Assembly (NCBI RefSeq): GCF_002020805.1
Contig: NZ_MPRJ01000013.1
Location: 1-62,936, forward strand
Source: Solemya velesiana gill symbiont
GTDB taxonomy: Bacteria > Pseudomonadota > Gammaproteobacteria > Chromatiales > Chromatiaceae
DNA length: 62,936 bases
Reading direction: 5' to 3'
Positions 19,744 to 30,437 of this stretch are shown one piece after another. The translations under genes were made by a program, and so were the position numbers. The number at the start of each line of letters is the position of its first letter. Positions within the stretch are counted from its first letter, which is position 1. The notes under the pieces were generated by a model, which had not been told where the DNA came from, searched no databases, and was given only the letters and a program-made list of their open reading frames with translations.

Positions 19744-19950
19744 AAATGTAACAATACTGCCTGTCCTTGCCCTGATTGAAATCAGTTTCCGGTCAGAGAT
19801 TAAAAAAGAGTTCTGGCGGTATCCGTCATAGTGCGTAATATTTCCCTAAAGCGTGGTGAACTGCCTGTTTACCATTGGAGAAGAACAATAAGGGCTGCTG
19901 TTGCGGTCTGCATGGGGGCATGCTCCCGGATATAGGCAAAGGAGTAACGG

Positions 19951-20334
19951 ATGAATCCGGAGAAAGTGGTTTTCGGCTTTTTTATTGTTTTGGCCCTGAC
20001 CCTCAATTTTGGTTTTTTTGTAGGGGAGATCGATAATCCCGATCATCACCACGTCTACGAGTTGTTTGCGGTGATCGTGGTCAACCTGATCGCAACCATA
20101 CTGAAATTCGGCGACCGCACCCAGATGGGGGCCGTGTTGCTGGCGACCAGCCTGGTGGCGCTGTTGCAACTCTTTGCAGCCGCCCTGGTCTGGGGATTCG
20201 TCGAGCATGTCACGGGCAGTGGGCTGACCCCCGTGGCCACGGCAAGTATCGTCTCCCTCTCTGGTGGTGCGATGCTGGCCAACGTGGTTTCGGTGGTGTT
20301 ACTGGTCATCGAGACGGTGATGCTGCGTCGGTGA
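19951..20334 (+). CDS. DUF6394 membrane protein
   Basis: 127 residues with three to four hydrophobic segments. It begins VVFGFFIVLALTLNFGFFVG, then IDNPDHHHVYELFAVIVVNL, ILKFGDRTQMGAVLLATSLV, and ends with a helix (MLANVVSVVLLVIETVML). The pattern matches the DUF6394 family as I recall it; function is unknown. It is encoded 9 bp before the potassium channel gene and very likely in the same operon, so an accessory role in ion transport is a reasonable guess only. Confidence 0.8.
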   Translation: MNPEKVVFGFFIVLALTLNFGFFVGEIDNPDHHHVYELFAVIVVNLIATILKFGDRTQMGAVLLATSLVALLQLFAAALVWGFVEHVTGSGLTPVATASIVSLSGGAMLANVVSVVLLVIETVMLRR

Positions 20335-20343
20335 TGCCGGCTG

Positions 20344-22065
20344 ATGGATAATATCGTTTTCATTGTCATGCAGCGCATGCGCCGCCCGGTGCTGACCCTG
20401 GTGCTCACCTACGCGGTGGCTGTACTGGGGCTGGTGCTGATTCCGGGGCAGGATGCCCAGGGAAACCCGTGGCACATGGATTTCTTCCATGCCTTCTACT
20501 TTGTCAGTTTCATGGCCACGACCATCGGGTTTGGCGAGATCCCCTACGAATTTACCGACGGCCAGCGCTTGTGGGTGACTTTTTTACTCTACGCAACGGT
20601 GGTTGTGTGGATCTACGCCATCGGTACCCTGCTGGCCCTGGTGCAGGACAAGGGTTTCCAGCAGGCGATGGTGGAGCGACGATTTGCACGTCGTATCAAG
20701 CATCTGTGCGAGCCCTTTTTTCTGGTCTGCGGCTACGGTGAAACGGGCAGCGCGCTGGTACGCGCATTGACCGAACGGAATCAGCACGTAGTGGCCATCG
20801 ATATAGATCCTGAAAGGATCAGCATCCTGAGGCTGGAAAATCTGCGCCAGTACGTACCGGCTCTGCATGGGGATGCCAGTCGCCCTGTTCACTTGTTGGA
20901 AGCCGGATTGGAGCATCCGCTTTGTGAAGGCGTTGTGGCACTGACCAATCACAACGAGGTCAATCTGAAAATTGCCCTGACCAGCAAGTTGCTGCATCCC
21001 GATATCAAGGTGATCTGCCGTGCGGATTCCCACGATATCGAAGCCAACATGAATTCCTTCGGCACCGACTATATCGTCGATCCCTACGACGCTTTCGCCA
21101 ATCACCTTGCGACTGCCATGCAGGCCCCCGGCCTCTATACGTTGCATGAGTGGCTTGCCGGGTTTGAGCATCAGGTCTTGAGTGAACCGATCTATCCGCC
21201 CACCAAGGGGCTGTGGATCATTTGCGGCTACGGTCGATTTGGTCGTGCGGTATATCGACGTCTCAAGGCGGAAGGGATCGACCCGGTGGTGATCGAGGCG
21301 GCGCCGGAAAACACCGGGATGCCCGAGGAGGGGTGTGTCATCGGGCGGGGTACCGAGGCGGATACCCTGGAAGAGGCGGGTGTGACGCGAGCGGTCGGCC
21401 TGGTCGCAGGAACCGACAACGATACGAACAACCTGTCGATCATCATGACGGCCAGGGAGCTCAACCCGGACCTCTTTTTTATCGCCCGTCAGACTCATCA
21501 TGAGAATCAGAGTATATTCGATGCGGTGAACGCCGGTATCGTGATGCATCCGAGCTCTATCATCGCCAACAAGGTGCGGGTGCTGCTGGGTACGCCGATG
21601 CTTTATGAATTCATGGGGCTTGCGATGTACGAGGATGACGGCTGGGCCTGCGAGCTGGTGAGTCGGGTAGGCGCCCTGGTTCACGAGCGGGTACCCGAGG
21701 TGTGGGAGGTGGAATTGACCCGGGATACGGCAAGTGCTCTGCTGGAGGCAGGCGAGAGCGGTCACGAAATCAACATAGGGCACATGATTGCCGACCCGAG
21801 GGACAGGGAAAAGACGCTTCCCTGTATTCCGCTGCTGCTGCAGCAGTACAATAAACGTTACATGGTGCCGAGCGAGGAGATGTCCATAGGCGAGGGTGAC
21901 AAGCTGCTGTTCTGCGGGCGCAGTTCTGCCAGAAGCAGTATGGAGTGGGCGCTGAAGAATGAGAATGCGTTGAGCTACATACTTACCGGGGAGACCAAGC
22001 CCCAGGGTTGGGTTTGGGGATTTTTCCATAGAATGGGCTCAACAACGGATAAGGTCTCCGAGTGA
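20344..22065 (+). CDS. Potassium channel protein with two RCK/TrkA-N domains
   Basis: 573 residues. Two membrane helices bracket a pore loop with the selectivity filter TTIGFGEI at 59-66, which fits a potassium-type filter with GFG. Two Rossmann NAD-binding (RCK/TrkA-N) units follow: FLVCGYGETGSALVRAL near 127 and WIICGYGRFGRAVYRRL near 292. TrkA-C-like segments end the protein (EEMSIGEGDKLLFCGR). The tandem RCK layout predicts ligand gating, perhaps by nucleotide or cation. Placement between DUF6394 and MscS suggests an osmotic or ion-homeostasis group. Confidence 0.93.
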   Translation: MDNIVFIVMQRMRRPVLTLVLTYAVAVLGLVLIPGQDAQGNPWHMDFFHAFYFVSFMATTIGFGEIPYEFTDGQRLWVTFLLYATVVVWIYAIGTLLALVQDKGFQQAMVERRFARRIKHLCEPFFLVCGYGETGSALVRALTERNQHVVAIDIDPERISILRLENLRQYVPALHGDASRPVHLLEAGLEHPLCEGVVALTNHNEVNLKIALTSKLLHPDIKVICRADSHDIEANMNSFGTDYIVDPYDAFANHLATAMQAPGLYTLHEWLAGFEHQVLSEPIYPPTKGLWIICGYGRFGRAVYRRLKAEGIDPVVIEAAPENTGMPEEGCVIGRGTEADTLEEAGVTRAVGLVAGTDNDTNNLSIIMTARELNPDLFFIARQTHHENQSIFDAVNAGIVMHPSSIIANKVRVLLGTPMLYEFMGLAMYEDDGWACELVSRVGALVHERVPEVWEVELTRDTASALLEAGESGHEINIGHMIADPRDREKTLPCIPLLLQQYNKRYMVPSEEMSIGEGDKLLFCGRSSARSSMEWALKNENALSYILTGETKPQGWVWGFFHRMGSTTDKVSE

Positions 22066-22106
22066 TAATCGCGGTTTGTTAACACGATGCGGAAGGCATT
22101 CTATTG

Positions 22107-23198
22107 ATGTTGGATAACCTGCAAAACACCCTCTCCGGCATACTGCTGAGTCTGTCGCCCATTGATTTGGCGTTAGTTGTCATCAATGGTTTATTGCTGA
22201 TCTTCTCGCGAGCGATCGTCAGTCGTTTTTCCCATGTTGAAGGTGACGGCCTGGGCAAGCGACTGCATATATTTCGAGCCATCAACTTGCTGATTCTGCT
22301 GTTCGTGGTCTTTATCAATCTGCGCCACCTGGCTGACCACTCCTGGGCCAGCAAGGGGTTGATGAGTCTGCTGGTGATTTACCTGGGTTATCTCTTTTTT
22401 CATATCTCCGATTACCTGGTGAAGAAACGCTTCGGTCGCGAGCGCGAGGTAAATGGTGGCAGTGTTATTGCTGAGACATATAACTCCAGGTTGTTGAGCC
22501 TGCTCAGCGCAGTCTTTATCTTCACCGTATCATTGGTTGCTATTGTCAGAATTCTGGGCTTTGACAGCCTGTTGGAGGCCGGCGGTGTAATCGGTTTTAT
22601 CGGTGTATTCCTTGCGCTGACCCAGAGTTCCTGGGCTCCTGACATCATTAGTGGCCTGATCATTCTCAACAGCCGGTTGCTGGAAGAGGGTGACGTGATC
22701 GAATTCAGTGATGGAGGAAGCGTGATCGGTATGGTGTTCAAAACCCAGGTCTTTCATACAGAGATACTGAACCTTGTGAACAACCATCGCATCATGCTTC
22801 AGAACTCGAAGCTGCGTCAGCAGACGCTGCATAATCGTTCGAAGTTTGCCTCCGCCAAGGGCTTGCGGGAGATGCTGCAGTTCAAGATCGGCTATGACGT
22901 GCCGGAAGAGGATGTACGGGAGCTGTTCGAAACTGCTTTTCAGGGGGCGATAGAAGATGCCGATATCGCAGTCGAGGCGCATCCCGGGATTGAGGTGCGG
23001 GCGGTGGATGCCGGGGACTTTGCCGTGCTCTGGTCGGTTTTCTACTACACCAAGGATGTGAGGCACCTGCTGCGGACACGGCAACAGCTGCTTGGACTGA
23101 TCCTGAAGCAGTCGTCAGAGAAGGGTGTCAGCCTCGCAACACCCATGCTTCAGCAATTCGATGCACCAGCGCCGGTCATGCAGAAGTCATCCGCGTGA
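22107..23198 (+). CDS. MscS-family mechanosensitive channel
   Basis: 363 residues from the ATG at 22107; a TTG directly before is also possible. Four hydrophobic segments occupy the first 180 residues. The pore-lining and beta-domain region reads GVIGFIGVFLALTQSSWAPD, then LLEEGDVIEFSDGGSVIGMV, typical of the MscS core, followed by the NHRIMLQNSKL motif. Such channels release solutes on hypo-osmotic shock. The gene follows the potassium channel by about 40 bp and reads the same way. Confidence 0.9.
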   Translation: MLDNLQNTLSGILLSLSPIDLALVVINGLLLIFSRAIVSRFSHVEGDGLGKRLHIFRAINLLILLFVVFINLRHLADHSWASKGLMSLLVIYLGYLFFHISDYLVKKRFGREREVNGGSVIAETYNSRLLSLLSAVFIFTVSLVAIVRILGFDSLLEAGGVIGFIGVFLALTQSSWAPDIISGLIILNSRLLEEGDVIEFSDGGSVIGMVFKTQVFHTEILNLVNNHRIMLQNSKLRQQTLHNRSKFASAKGLREMLQFKIGYDVPEEDVRELFETAFQGAIEDADIAVEAHPGIEVRAVDAGDFAVLWSVFYYTKDVRHLLRTRQQLLGLILKQSSEKGVSLATPMLQQFDAPAPVMQKSSA

Positions 23199-23334
23199 GA
23201 TTTATGTTGCAATGCAAAAATGTTATGTTGCCATGAACAAGGGCGTTCCTGTGCGCACTTGATGGTGTTGCGCTATCTATCGCATTCAGACGCGTAATAA
23301 ACGAGATATTCAATTCTGACTTGGAGATCGACCG

Positions 23335-23895
23335 ATGCACAGTCTGCTTGAGAAGTTGCACAAGGATCATATCAACCTGGACCAGGTATTGACCCTCCTG
23401 AGTAGCCAACTCGACCATTTCTATGCAGGGAGGGAGTCAAACTTCGATCTCAAAATCGAACTGATGGAGTATCTCGAAGCCTATGCTGACCAAGGGCATG
23501 ATCCCCTGGAGAACCGGATATTCAATGTGGCGAAACGGCGCATGGGGGAGCAGCGGGAGCTGTTGGAGCGACTGCAGTCTCAGCATGAGGGGCTCGAGCA
23601 GTTGACCAAGCAGTTCAGGCAGTCACTCGAGAATATACTCCAGGGCGGGGTGATGACCCGTGAGGAGCTGGAGGTGCAGGGAAGGGAATATATCGCCCTG
23701 CAGCGTCAGCATCTTGATCTCGAAGAGAGCGAGGTGTTTCCAGTGGTCGATCGGGTGATGACCGAAGAGGATTGGCGGGAAGTGATGGCCGATCTGCCCA
23801 CCTATGACGATCCCGTTTTCGATGCGCCGGACAAGATCAGGTTCCACAATCTGTTCGAATACCTGAGCCAGGCCGAAGAGAGAGATGACGCCTGA
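23335..23895 (+). CDS. Hemerythrin-like HHE domain protein
   Basis: 186 residues, four-helix bundle pattern. Candidate iron ligands: His12 in LHKDHINLD, the His in QGHDPLENRIF near 54, the His in SQHEGLEQL near 84, and RQHLDLEESEVFP near 120 with His and Glu. Members bind a di-iron centre and sense or bind oxygen or NO, or repair iron centres. It is a single gene between MscS and Sqr, with GGAG upstream of the ATG. Location before a sulfide-oxidation gene may reflect redox sensing; that is inference. Confidence 0.88.
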   Translation: MHSLLEKLHKDHINLDQVLTLLSSQLDHFYAGRESNFDLKIELMEYLEAYADQGHDPLENRIFNVAKRRMGEQRELLERLQSQHEGLEQLTKQFRQSLENILQGGVMTREELEVQGREYIALQRQHLDLEESEVFPVVDRVMTEEDWREVMADLPTYDDPVFDAPDKIRFHNLFEYLSQAEERDDA

Positions 23896-23983
23896 ACCGG
23901 GTCTGCGTATAAGCGTATATTTATTTAATTAACTTCCTGATTACACGAATAAAAACTTTATTTTTACCTGCTCAAACGGTATG

Positions 23984-25389
<1,406 letters not shown>

Positions 25390-25403
25390 ATCGGCCTCGC
25401 AGC

Positions 25404-26350
25404 TTAAACAACTTCTCTTACCAGGCGGAATCCCACCCGGTAGTGGCTGTGGTCCGGAGGCAGCTGGTTGCGTGATGCGCTGCGCAGGGCGCCCGGCAGG
25501 TTGTACCAGGAGCCGCCACGCACGACCCGGGGGTGGTGGTTGGGTTGGTGACGTCTGCAGTGGCATCGCCCATTTCAAAGCCGGAATAGGTTTCATCGTA
25601 GAGGGATGCGCACCACTCCCAGACATTGCCGTGCATATCATGAAGTCCCCAGGGATTGGAGGGATAGCGGTCGACGGGTGTGGTTTTCTGGAGTGGCTCC
25701 GCTTTGGGACCGTTGCCATAACCGTAATGGCAGTTGTAGTTTGCCTGTTCGGGTGAAATCGTATCGCCGGTCCAGAAGGGTGTTTTGGTGCCTGCGCGAC
25801 AGGCGTACTCCCACTCGGCCTCGGTGGGCAGCCTGATCACCCAGCCGGTCTGTTTCTGCAGCCATGCGCTGTATTGAATAGCGTCCCAGTAACTGACATG
25901 GATTGCCGGCCGGCTTCCGCGGCCCCATGATTCATCCGAGGGTTTCACCAAAGCCTCCTGGATGCAGTAGGCGTCAAACATATCGAAGGTCACCGGGGTC
26001 TTCAGCATTTCGAAAGCGGCGACAGTGACATCGTGGAGGTGTTCGGAGCTGAACCTGTCCTTTTCATCGGCTGGTGAACCCATGGCGAAATTGCCAACTG
26101 GTATGTGTACCCAGTCGCCTTCTGATATGCCGGGTTCCAACAGATGCTGGTTAGCCTGGGCTTCGGCAGCCTCACTGTCGGTTGCTCTTCCGCAGTAGCT
26201 GCAGAATCTTGCGTCAGGAGATAGCGGGTGTCCGCAATAGATACAACATTGATCTGTCTTGAGGGCGCAGCCGCAGTGGGAACGGAAGCCAGCATCCGGC
26301 TCTGCAATTGGCTGCCTGCAACTTGGGCAATTGGTGAGCGTATCAAGCAA
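25404..26350 (-). pseudogene. Zinc-ribbon plus FGE/SUMF1-domain protein, frameshifted near the C-terminus
   Basis: The N-terminus carries several CxxC pairs (CPSCRQP, CIYCGHPLS, CSYCGRA), consistent with zinc ribbons. A formylglycine-generating-enzyme-like domain follows from about residue 80: GNFAMGSPADE, RLPTEAEWEYACRAG, WGLHDMHGNVWEWC. At the C-run on the minus strand (GGGGG at 25529-25533 on the plus strand) the frame is lost. Restoring one base gives the expected ending [20 protein letters not shown], then [10 protein letters not shown], and a stop at 25404. As given, the protein ends at 25418 with an unrelated tail. The specific sulfatase-maturation cysteines are not evident, so the role is probably a C-type-lectin-like or other FGE variant. 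Confidence 0.85.
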
Positions 26351-26515
26351 GGTTCTGTCGTTGTCCGGGCTCTGATGGTGCTGTCAGCGGCATGCGTCAG
26401 TCTGTTTATACGGTCATAAAGGCCGCGGCCAGCCGGAACCTTATATGTTGTTTGGCGATAAAACAATCTCTTTAATAACAAAATTTTACTTTCGCTTGTA
26501 TAAGGGTAGTTAAGT

Positions 26516-26584
26516 GTTACTTGGGGTTGCCACGTGTTACCTAACGGAACACATATTTCTCTTCAGGGTGGCCTTTACGGTAAC
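26516..26584 (+). promoter_or_regulatory. GTTAC/GGTAAC half-sites upstream of the Liv operon
   Basis: GTTAC at 26516-26520, GTTACC at 26536-26541 and GGTAAC at 26579-26584 lie about 50-120 bp before the sigma-54 promoter at 26637. The arrangement resembles that at 9179-9227. Confidence 0.4.
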
Positions 26585-26636
26585 GCTCTTCCTTGGGAAG
26601 GAAATAACCCTCTGAATTCAATAGAAGTAATTCATC

Positions 26637-26652
26637 TGGCATCGATTTTGCT
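26637..26652 (+). promoter_or_regulatory. Sigma-54 promoter of the Liv-type operon
   Basis: TGGCATCGATTTTGCT is a near-perfect match to TGGCACG-N4-TTGCW with correct GG-N10-GC spacing. Transcription would start near 26664, giving a leader of about 350 nt. Confidence 0.7.
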
Positions 26653-27011
26653 GCAAACATTGGGTTGAGCGTTGTGTCTGTCAAACCGTTTGATTTTGCG
26701 GTTGAACAGGACCTTTCAAGCTTCGGTGAAGCCGGTCACCTCCGGTGGAGTCGCAACACAGGGAAGTTGGTCCATTTATCGCGGGCTGAGTCCGCGTGGC
26801 GGGAGGGTTTACAACCCAGATCGCCCCCAGGCCGGAGAGCCGGGTTCGGTTGTGTTGGTGGTGCATGCCGGTAGTACAGCTACCTAAACAGAAATGATCC
26901 ACGCCACAAAGGGTGGATCGATAAAAACGGCATACATGCGTGAGTCATGATCGCATGGGATGCGTATTCGCAATAAGGGCATCAAGCCCGAATGGAGAGA
27001 GGAACTATCGA
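26653..27011 (+). other. Long 5' leader of the Liv-type operon, no gene recognised
   Basis: Several small hairpins are visible: GCGG..CCGC near 26788, GGGTTTACAACCC near 26806, and GATCCAC..GTGGATC at 26894-26917. Short open frames occur, but none has a ribosome site or known motif. I cannot match it to a known riboswitch class. Confidence 0.4.
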
Positions 27012-28384
27012 ATGAGTGAAGATAAGTCCAAAACCAGTGAGCTTTCACGTCGCGGTTTTATCAAGGTAAGTGCTGCAGCCATGGCGGCTGCCAGTTCGCC
27101 CATGTTCTTTGTGGAGGACGCCTGGGCCAAGGATTTCCGCAACAACCCTGGTAATGCCAGCTCCGTGAAACTCGGTCGCTGACCGCCATGGAAGGCTGAA
27201 AGCCGAGTCGATTTTGGGGACTTGGATGTCCCAAAATCTTTCACGAGGTCGAAGACTCGCTTGTTCAACGTTCCCCAGACCGGCGCCTACGCCGATGAGG
27301 GATGAACACCATGAAGCCGCCGGCTCTGAAAGGCAACGGTGTCCTGGGCAAAAAGGTCGAGTACGTGACCGGTGATACCCAGACCAAGTCCGATGCGGCC
27401 CGCGCCTCCGCCAAGCGCATGATCGAGAAGGACGGTGTTCTGATGGTAACCGGTGCTTCTTTCTCTGGTGTGGCTATTGCCGTTCAGGGTCTGTGCCAGG
27501 AGATGGGTATCATCTTCATGGCCGGTCTGACCCACTCCAACGACACCACCGGCAAAGACAAGCGTCGTTACGGTTTCCGTCACTTCTTCAACACCGAGAT
27601 GTCCGGCGCCGCGCTGGGTCCCGTGCTGGAGAAAGAGTTCGGCAATGACCGCGTCGCCTACCACCTGACTGCTGACTACACCTGGGGTTGGTCACAGGAG
27701 GGCTCAATCAAGAAGTACACCGAGGCACTCGGTTGGAAGACCAAGGCCGCCGTACGCACCCCGCTGGGCGCTGGTGACTTCTCACAGTACATCACCCCGG
27801 TACTGAAATCCGGCGCTGACGTACTGGTACTGAACCACTACGGCAAGGACATGGTGAACTCCCTGACCCAGGCCGTGCAGTTCGGTCTGCGCGACAAGCA
27901 GGTCAACGGCAAGGACTTCCAGATCGTGGTTCCGCTGTTCTCCCGCCTCATGGCCCAGGGTGCCAGCGAAAACATCAAGGGCATCTTCGGTTCCAGCAAC
28001 TGGAACTGGTCACTGCAGGATGAAGGCTCCAAGGCTTTCGTCAAGTCCTTCGGCCAGGAGTACGGGTTCCCGCCCTCCCAGGCGGCCCACACCTGCTATG
28101 TTCAGACCATCCTGTATGCCGATGCCTGCGAACGCGTCGGTACTTTCGCTCCGCCCCAGGTGATCAAGGCACTGGAAGGCTTCAAGTTCGACGGCATGGG
28201 CAATGGTGCCACTGAATACCGTGCGGAAGACCACCAGTGCTTCAAGGATGTGCTCGTGGTGCGCGGTAACCAGAATCCAAGCTCCAAGTTCGACCTGCTG
28301 GAGGTTGTACAGGAAGTGCCGCGTGCACAGGTTGAGTATCCCGCCAATATGCTGGGTGGCGATCTCGGACCTTACGAGGTTTAA
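27012..28384 (+). pseudogene. Liv-type ABC transporter periplasmic binding protein, broken in three frames
   Basis: Three fragments in three frames. 27012-27182 gives a Tat-type signal (SRRGFIKVSAAAMAAASSP) and the mature start DFRNNPGNASSVKLG. After about 85 inserted bases that include the 63-bp repeat, FNVPQTGAYADEG follows at 27265-27303. After a further frame change and an apparent internal deletion (by family comparison about 20 codons missing), the body MNTMKPPALKGNGVLGKKVE runs to 28384. The body is a type-1 periplasmic binding fold (VTGASFSGVAIAVQGLCQEM; HYGKDMVNSLTQ). Intact relatives bind amino acids or short amides for import. An export-competent intact protein cannot be made. Confidence 0.9.
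27203..27265. repeat. 63-bp hairpin repeat, copy B, inside the binding-protein gene
   Basis: 62 of 63 bases match copy A at 579-641. It ends exactly where the coding sequence resumes (the T of TTCAAC). Together with about 25 extra bases on its left it splits the Gly-Phe junction of the mature N-terminus. No clear target-site duplication is visible. Confidence 0.85.
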
Positions 28385-28494
28385 TAGCGCTTGGCCTGCC
28401 TGAATTAATAGGCAGGTAACTGACAGGGACTGTCGGTCGCAAGGCCGGCAGTCCCTTTACCCTGTTTGTTCTCCATGCATGTTGTGTGACGGTG

Positions 28495-29511
28495 ATGGAC
28501 GCATTTCTTCTTCAGATTCTAAACGGGTTGGGCAAGGGCGGCGCTTATGCGCTGATCGCTCTCGGTCTGACGCTCGTATTCGGAACCCTCGGAGTCGTGA
28601 ACTTCGCACATGGTGCGCTGTTCATGCTCGGGGCATTCTGTGCAGTTTCGCTGCAAAACATACTAACCATATCGAAAAAGGTGAAAGACGAAAGCATCAC
28701 CTTTTTCGACGCCTACAAGGAGCAGCCTTACCTTGAGATCTGGTGGGGTGACTTCGGTACCTTTATCATCGATTGGTCGGTGCCCATATCGATATTACTG
28801 GCGATACCGATCATGCTGCTGGTGGGTATTGCCATGGAGCGTGGGCTGATCCGGCATTTCTACAAGCGCCCCCATGCGGAACAGGTCCTGGTGACCTTCG
28901 GCCTGGCCATCGTGCTGCAGGAGATCATTAAATCCATGTTCGGCGCCAATCCGATTCCCACGCCGGCGCCGGATATCGTTTCCGGCAGCGCCACCATTGG
29001 CGTAATGCTGGGATTGAGTGCAGACGTGGTCTACCCCTGGTGGCGACTCATCTACCTGCTCTTCTCGGGGGTTGTCATCTTTGCGGTCTTCGCCTTTCTC
29101 CAGTTCACCACCTTCGGTATGGTGGTTAGGGTCGGTATGCACGACCGGGAGACAGTGGGGCTGCTGGGAATCAATGTGGAGCGCCGCTTCACTGTCGTCT
29201 TCGGTATCGCCGCTGTGGTGGCGGGTCTTGCCGGGGTCATGTATGCGCCTATTCTACCGCCTGGCTACCACATAGGTATGGACTTCCTGGTGCTCTCTTC
29301 GTGGTTGTGGTTGTAGGTGGCATGGGTTCCCTGGGGGGGCGCTGTCGCCGCGGGTTTCCTGTTGGGCATTCTGCAATCCTTCGCCTCCATGAACGAGGTC
29401 AAGGCGATTCTTCCCGGTATCGACCAGATCATTATCTACCTAGTCGCCGTGGTTATCCTCCTGGTCAGGCCTCGTGGTCTGATGGGACGTAAAGGTGTGA
29501 TGGAGGACTGA
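28495..29511 (+). pseudogene. Liv-type ABC transporter permease (LivH-like), two compensating frameshifts and a stop
   Basis: An inner-membrane permease with about eight helices; the N-terminal MDAFLLQILNGLGKGGAYAL and ALGLTLVFGTLGVVNFAHGA are typical of LivH. Near 29300 one T is missing from CTCTCTTTCGTG, giving SSWLWL and a stop at 29314-29316. At the G-run 29331-29337 one G is extra and the original frame returns (GGAVAAGFLLGILQSFASMN). The intended sequence FVVVVVGGMGSLGG can be read by correcting both. As given, translation stops about two thirds of the way to the last helices. An in-frame GTG at 28486 could be the start. Confidence 0.85.
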
Positions 29512-29513
29512 TC

Positions 29514-29672
29514 ATGAGCGTACAGTACAAACTCAATCAATGGTGGGTTCTCGCAATCTTCCTGCCCGGTGGCGTGGTGGAAGGCATTCGTCGTATCAGT
29601 GCCTTTGTCAGCAACATCGGCAGGAAAGAACCCAAGCCGGCTCACACGTTACCGTTACCGCCGGAGGAGTAA
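29514..29672 (+). pseudogene. Remnant of the second permease (LivM-like), large internal deletion
   Basis: A 52-residue frame starts 2 bp after the LivH stop. MSVQYKLNQWWVLAIF looks like a LivM N-terminus and FLPGGVVEGIRRISAF its C-terminus. A LivM is normally 300 or more residues with eight or more helices, so roughly 0.9-1 kb has been deleted, in frame. No transport channel can be formed from this product. It is in the correct operon position (H-M-G-F). The family assignment rests on the two short ends plus gene order. Confidence 0.75.
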
Positions 29673-29676
29673 AGAG

Positions 29677-30437
29677 ATGGGTGAGATTGTTTTAGATATC
29701 GATAGTGTCGATAAGACATTCGGCGGACTGCATGCCTTGGCGGACATCAACCTGAAGGTTGAAGAGGGTACGACCCACGCCATTATTGGACCCAACGGGG
29801 CCGCAAGTCGACGCTGCTCAATGTCTGCATTGGCCGTCTTGTGCCGGATACCGGCACGGTGACCTTCAATGGCATCACCCTTACGGGGATGGAGCCGTAC
29901 GAGATCAACCATGCGGGCCTGGTGCGCGTGTTCCAGACGCCGGAGATCTTTCCTGAGTTGTCGCTGCTGCGTAATGTCATGGTGCCTGCCTTTGCCAAGC
30001 GCGATGGCGCCTTCAGCTTCAACGCCTTCAAGCGTCTCTCCCAGGAGAAGGAGATCATCGAGGAGGCGAAGCACGTGCTTGGAGACGTGGGCCTCATCGA
30101 CCAGGCGGAGCACCATGCGGGCAATATCTCCCGCGGTGACAAGCGCCGCCTGGAGCTGGCCATGGCGCTGATCCAGCATCCGAAACTTCTGCTGCTGGAT
30201 GAGCCGATGGCGGGCATGTCTCGGCATGACACCAACAGAACCATTGATCTCCTGAAGCGCATCAAGGAGCGCCGAATGACCAAGGTGATCATCGAGCATG
30301 ATATACACGTGGTATTCAGTCTTGCCGACCGGATCAGTGTGCTGGCCCAGGGCCGGATCATCGCCGATGGCGAACCTGACGACATACGTGGTAACCCCAA
30401 GGTACAAGAGGCCTATCTCGGAGGAGTGGAACTATGA
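29677..30437 (+). pseudogene. Liv-type ABC transporter ATPase (LivG-like), frameshifted in Walker A
   Basis: The start frame (MGEIVLDIDSVDKTFGG) breaks at 29803-29806. GGGGCCGCAAGTCGACG needs one more G to read GAGKSTLLNVCIGRL. The missing base removes the phosphate-binding loop itself. The remainder in the new frame (PDTGTVTFNGITLTGMEPYE to the stop at 30437) carries NISRGDKRRLELAMAL as the signature region and Walker B LLLLDEPMAGMS. The first 43 or so residues would be followed by an out-of-frame tail ending at 29862. A 4-bp overlap with LivF is conserved. Confidence 0.9.

Noticed and set aside
20584-22029. 481-codon minus-strand frame opposite the potassium channel
   Set aside because: Antisense shadow; the RCK motifs are on the plus strand.
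26665-26902. Short frames in the Liv leader (69-73 codons)
   Set aside because: Three overlapping frames with no ribosome site or known family; more likely leader RNA.
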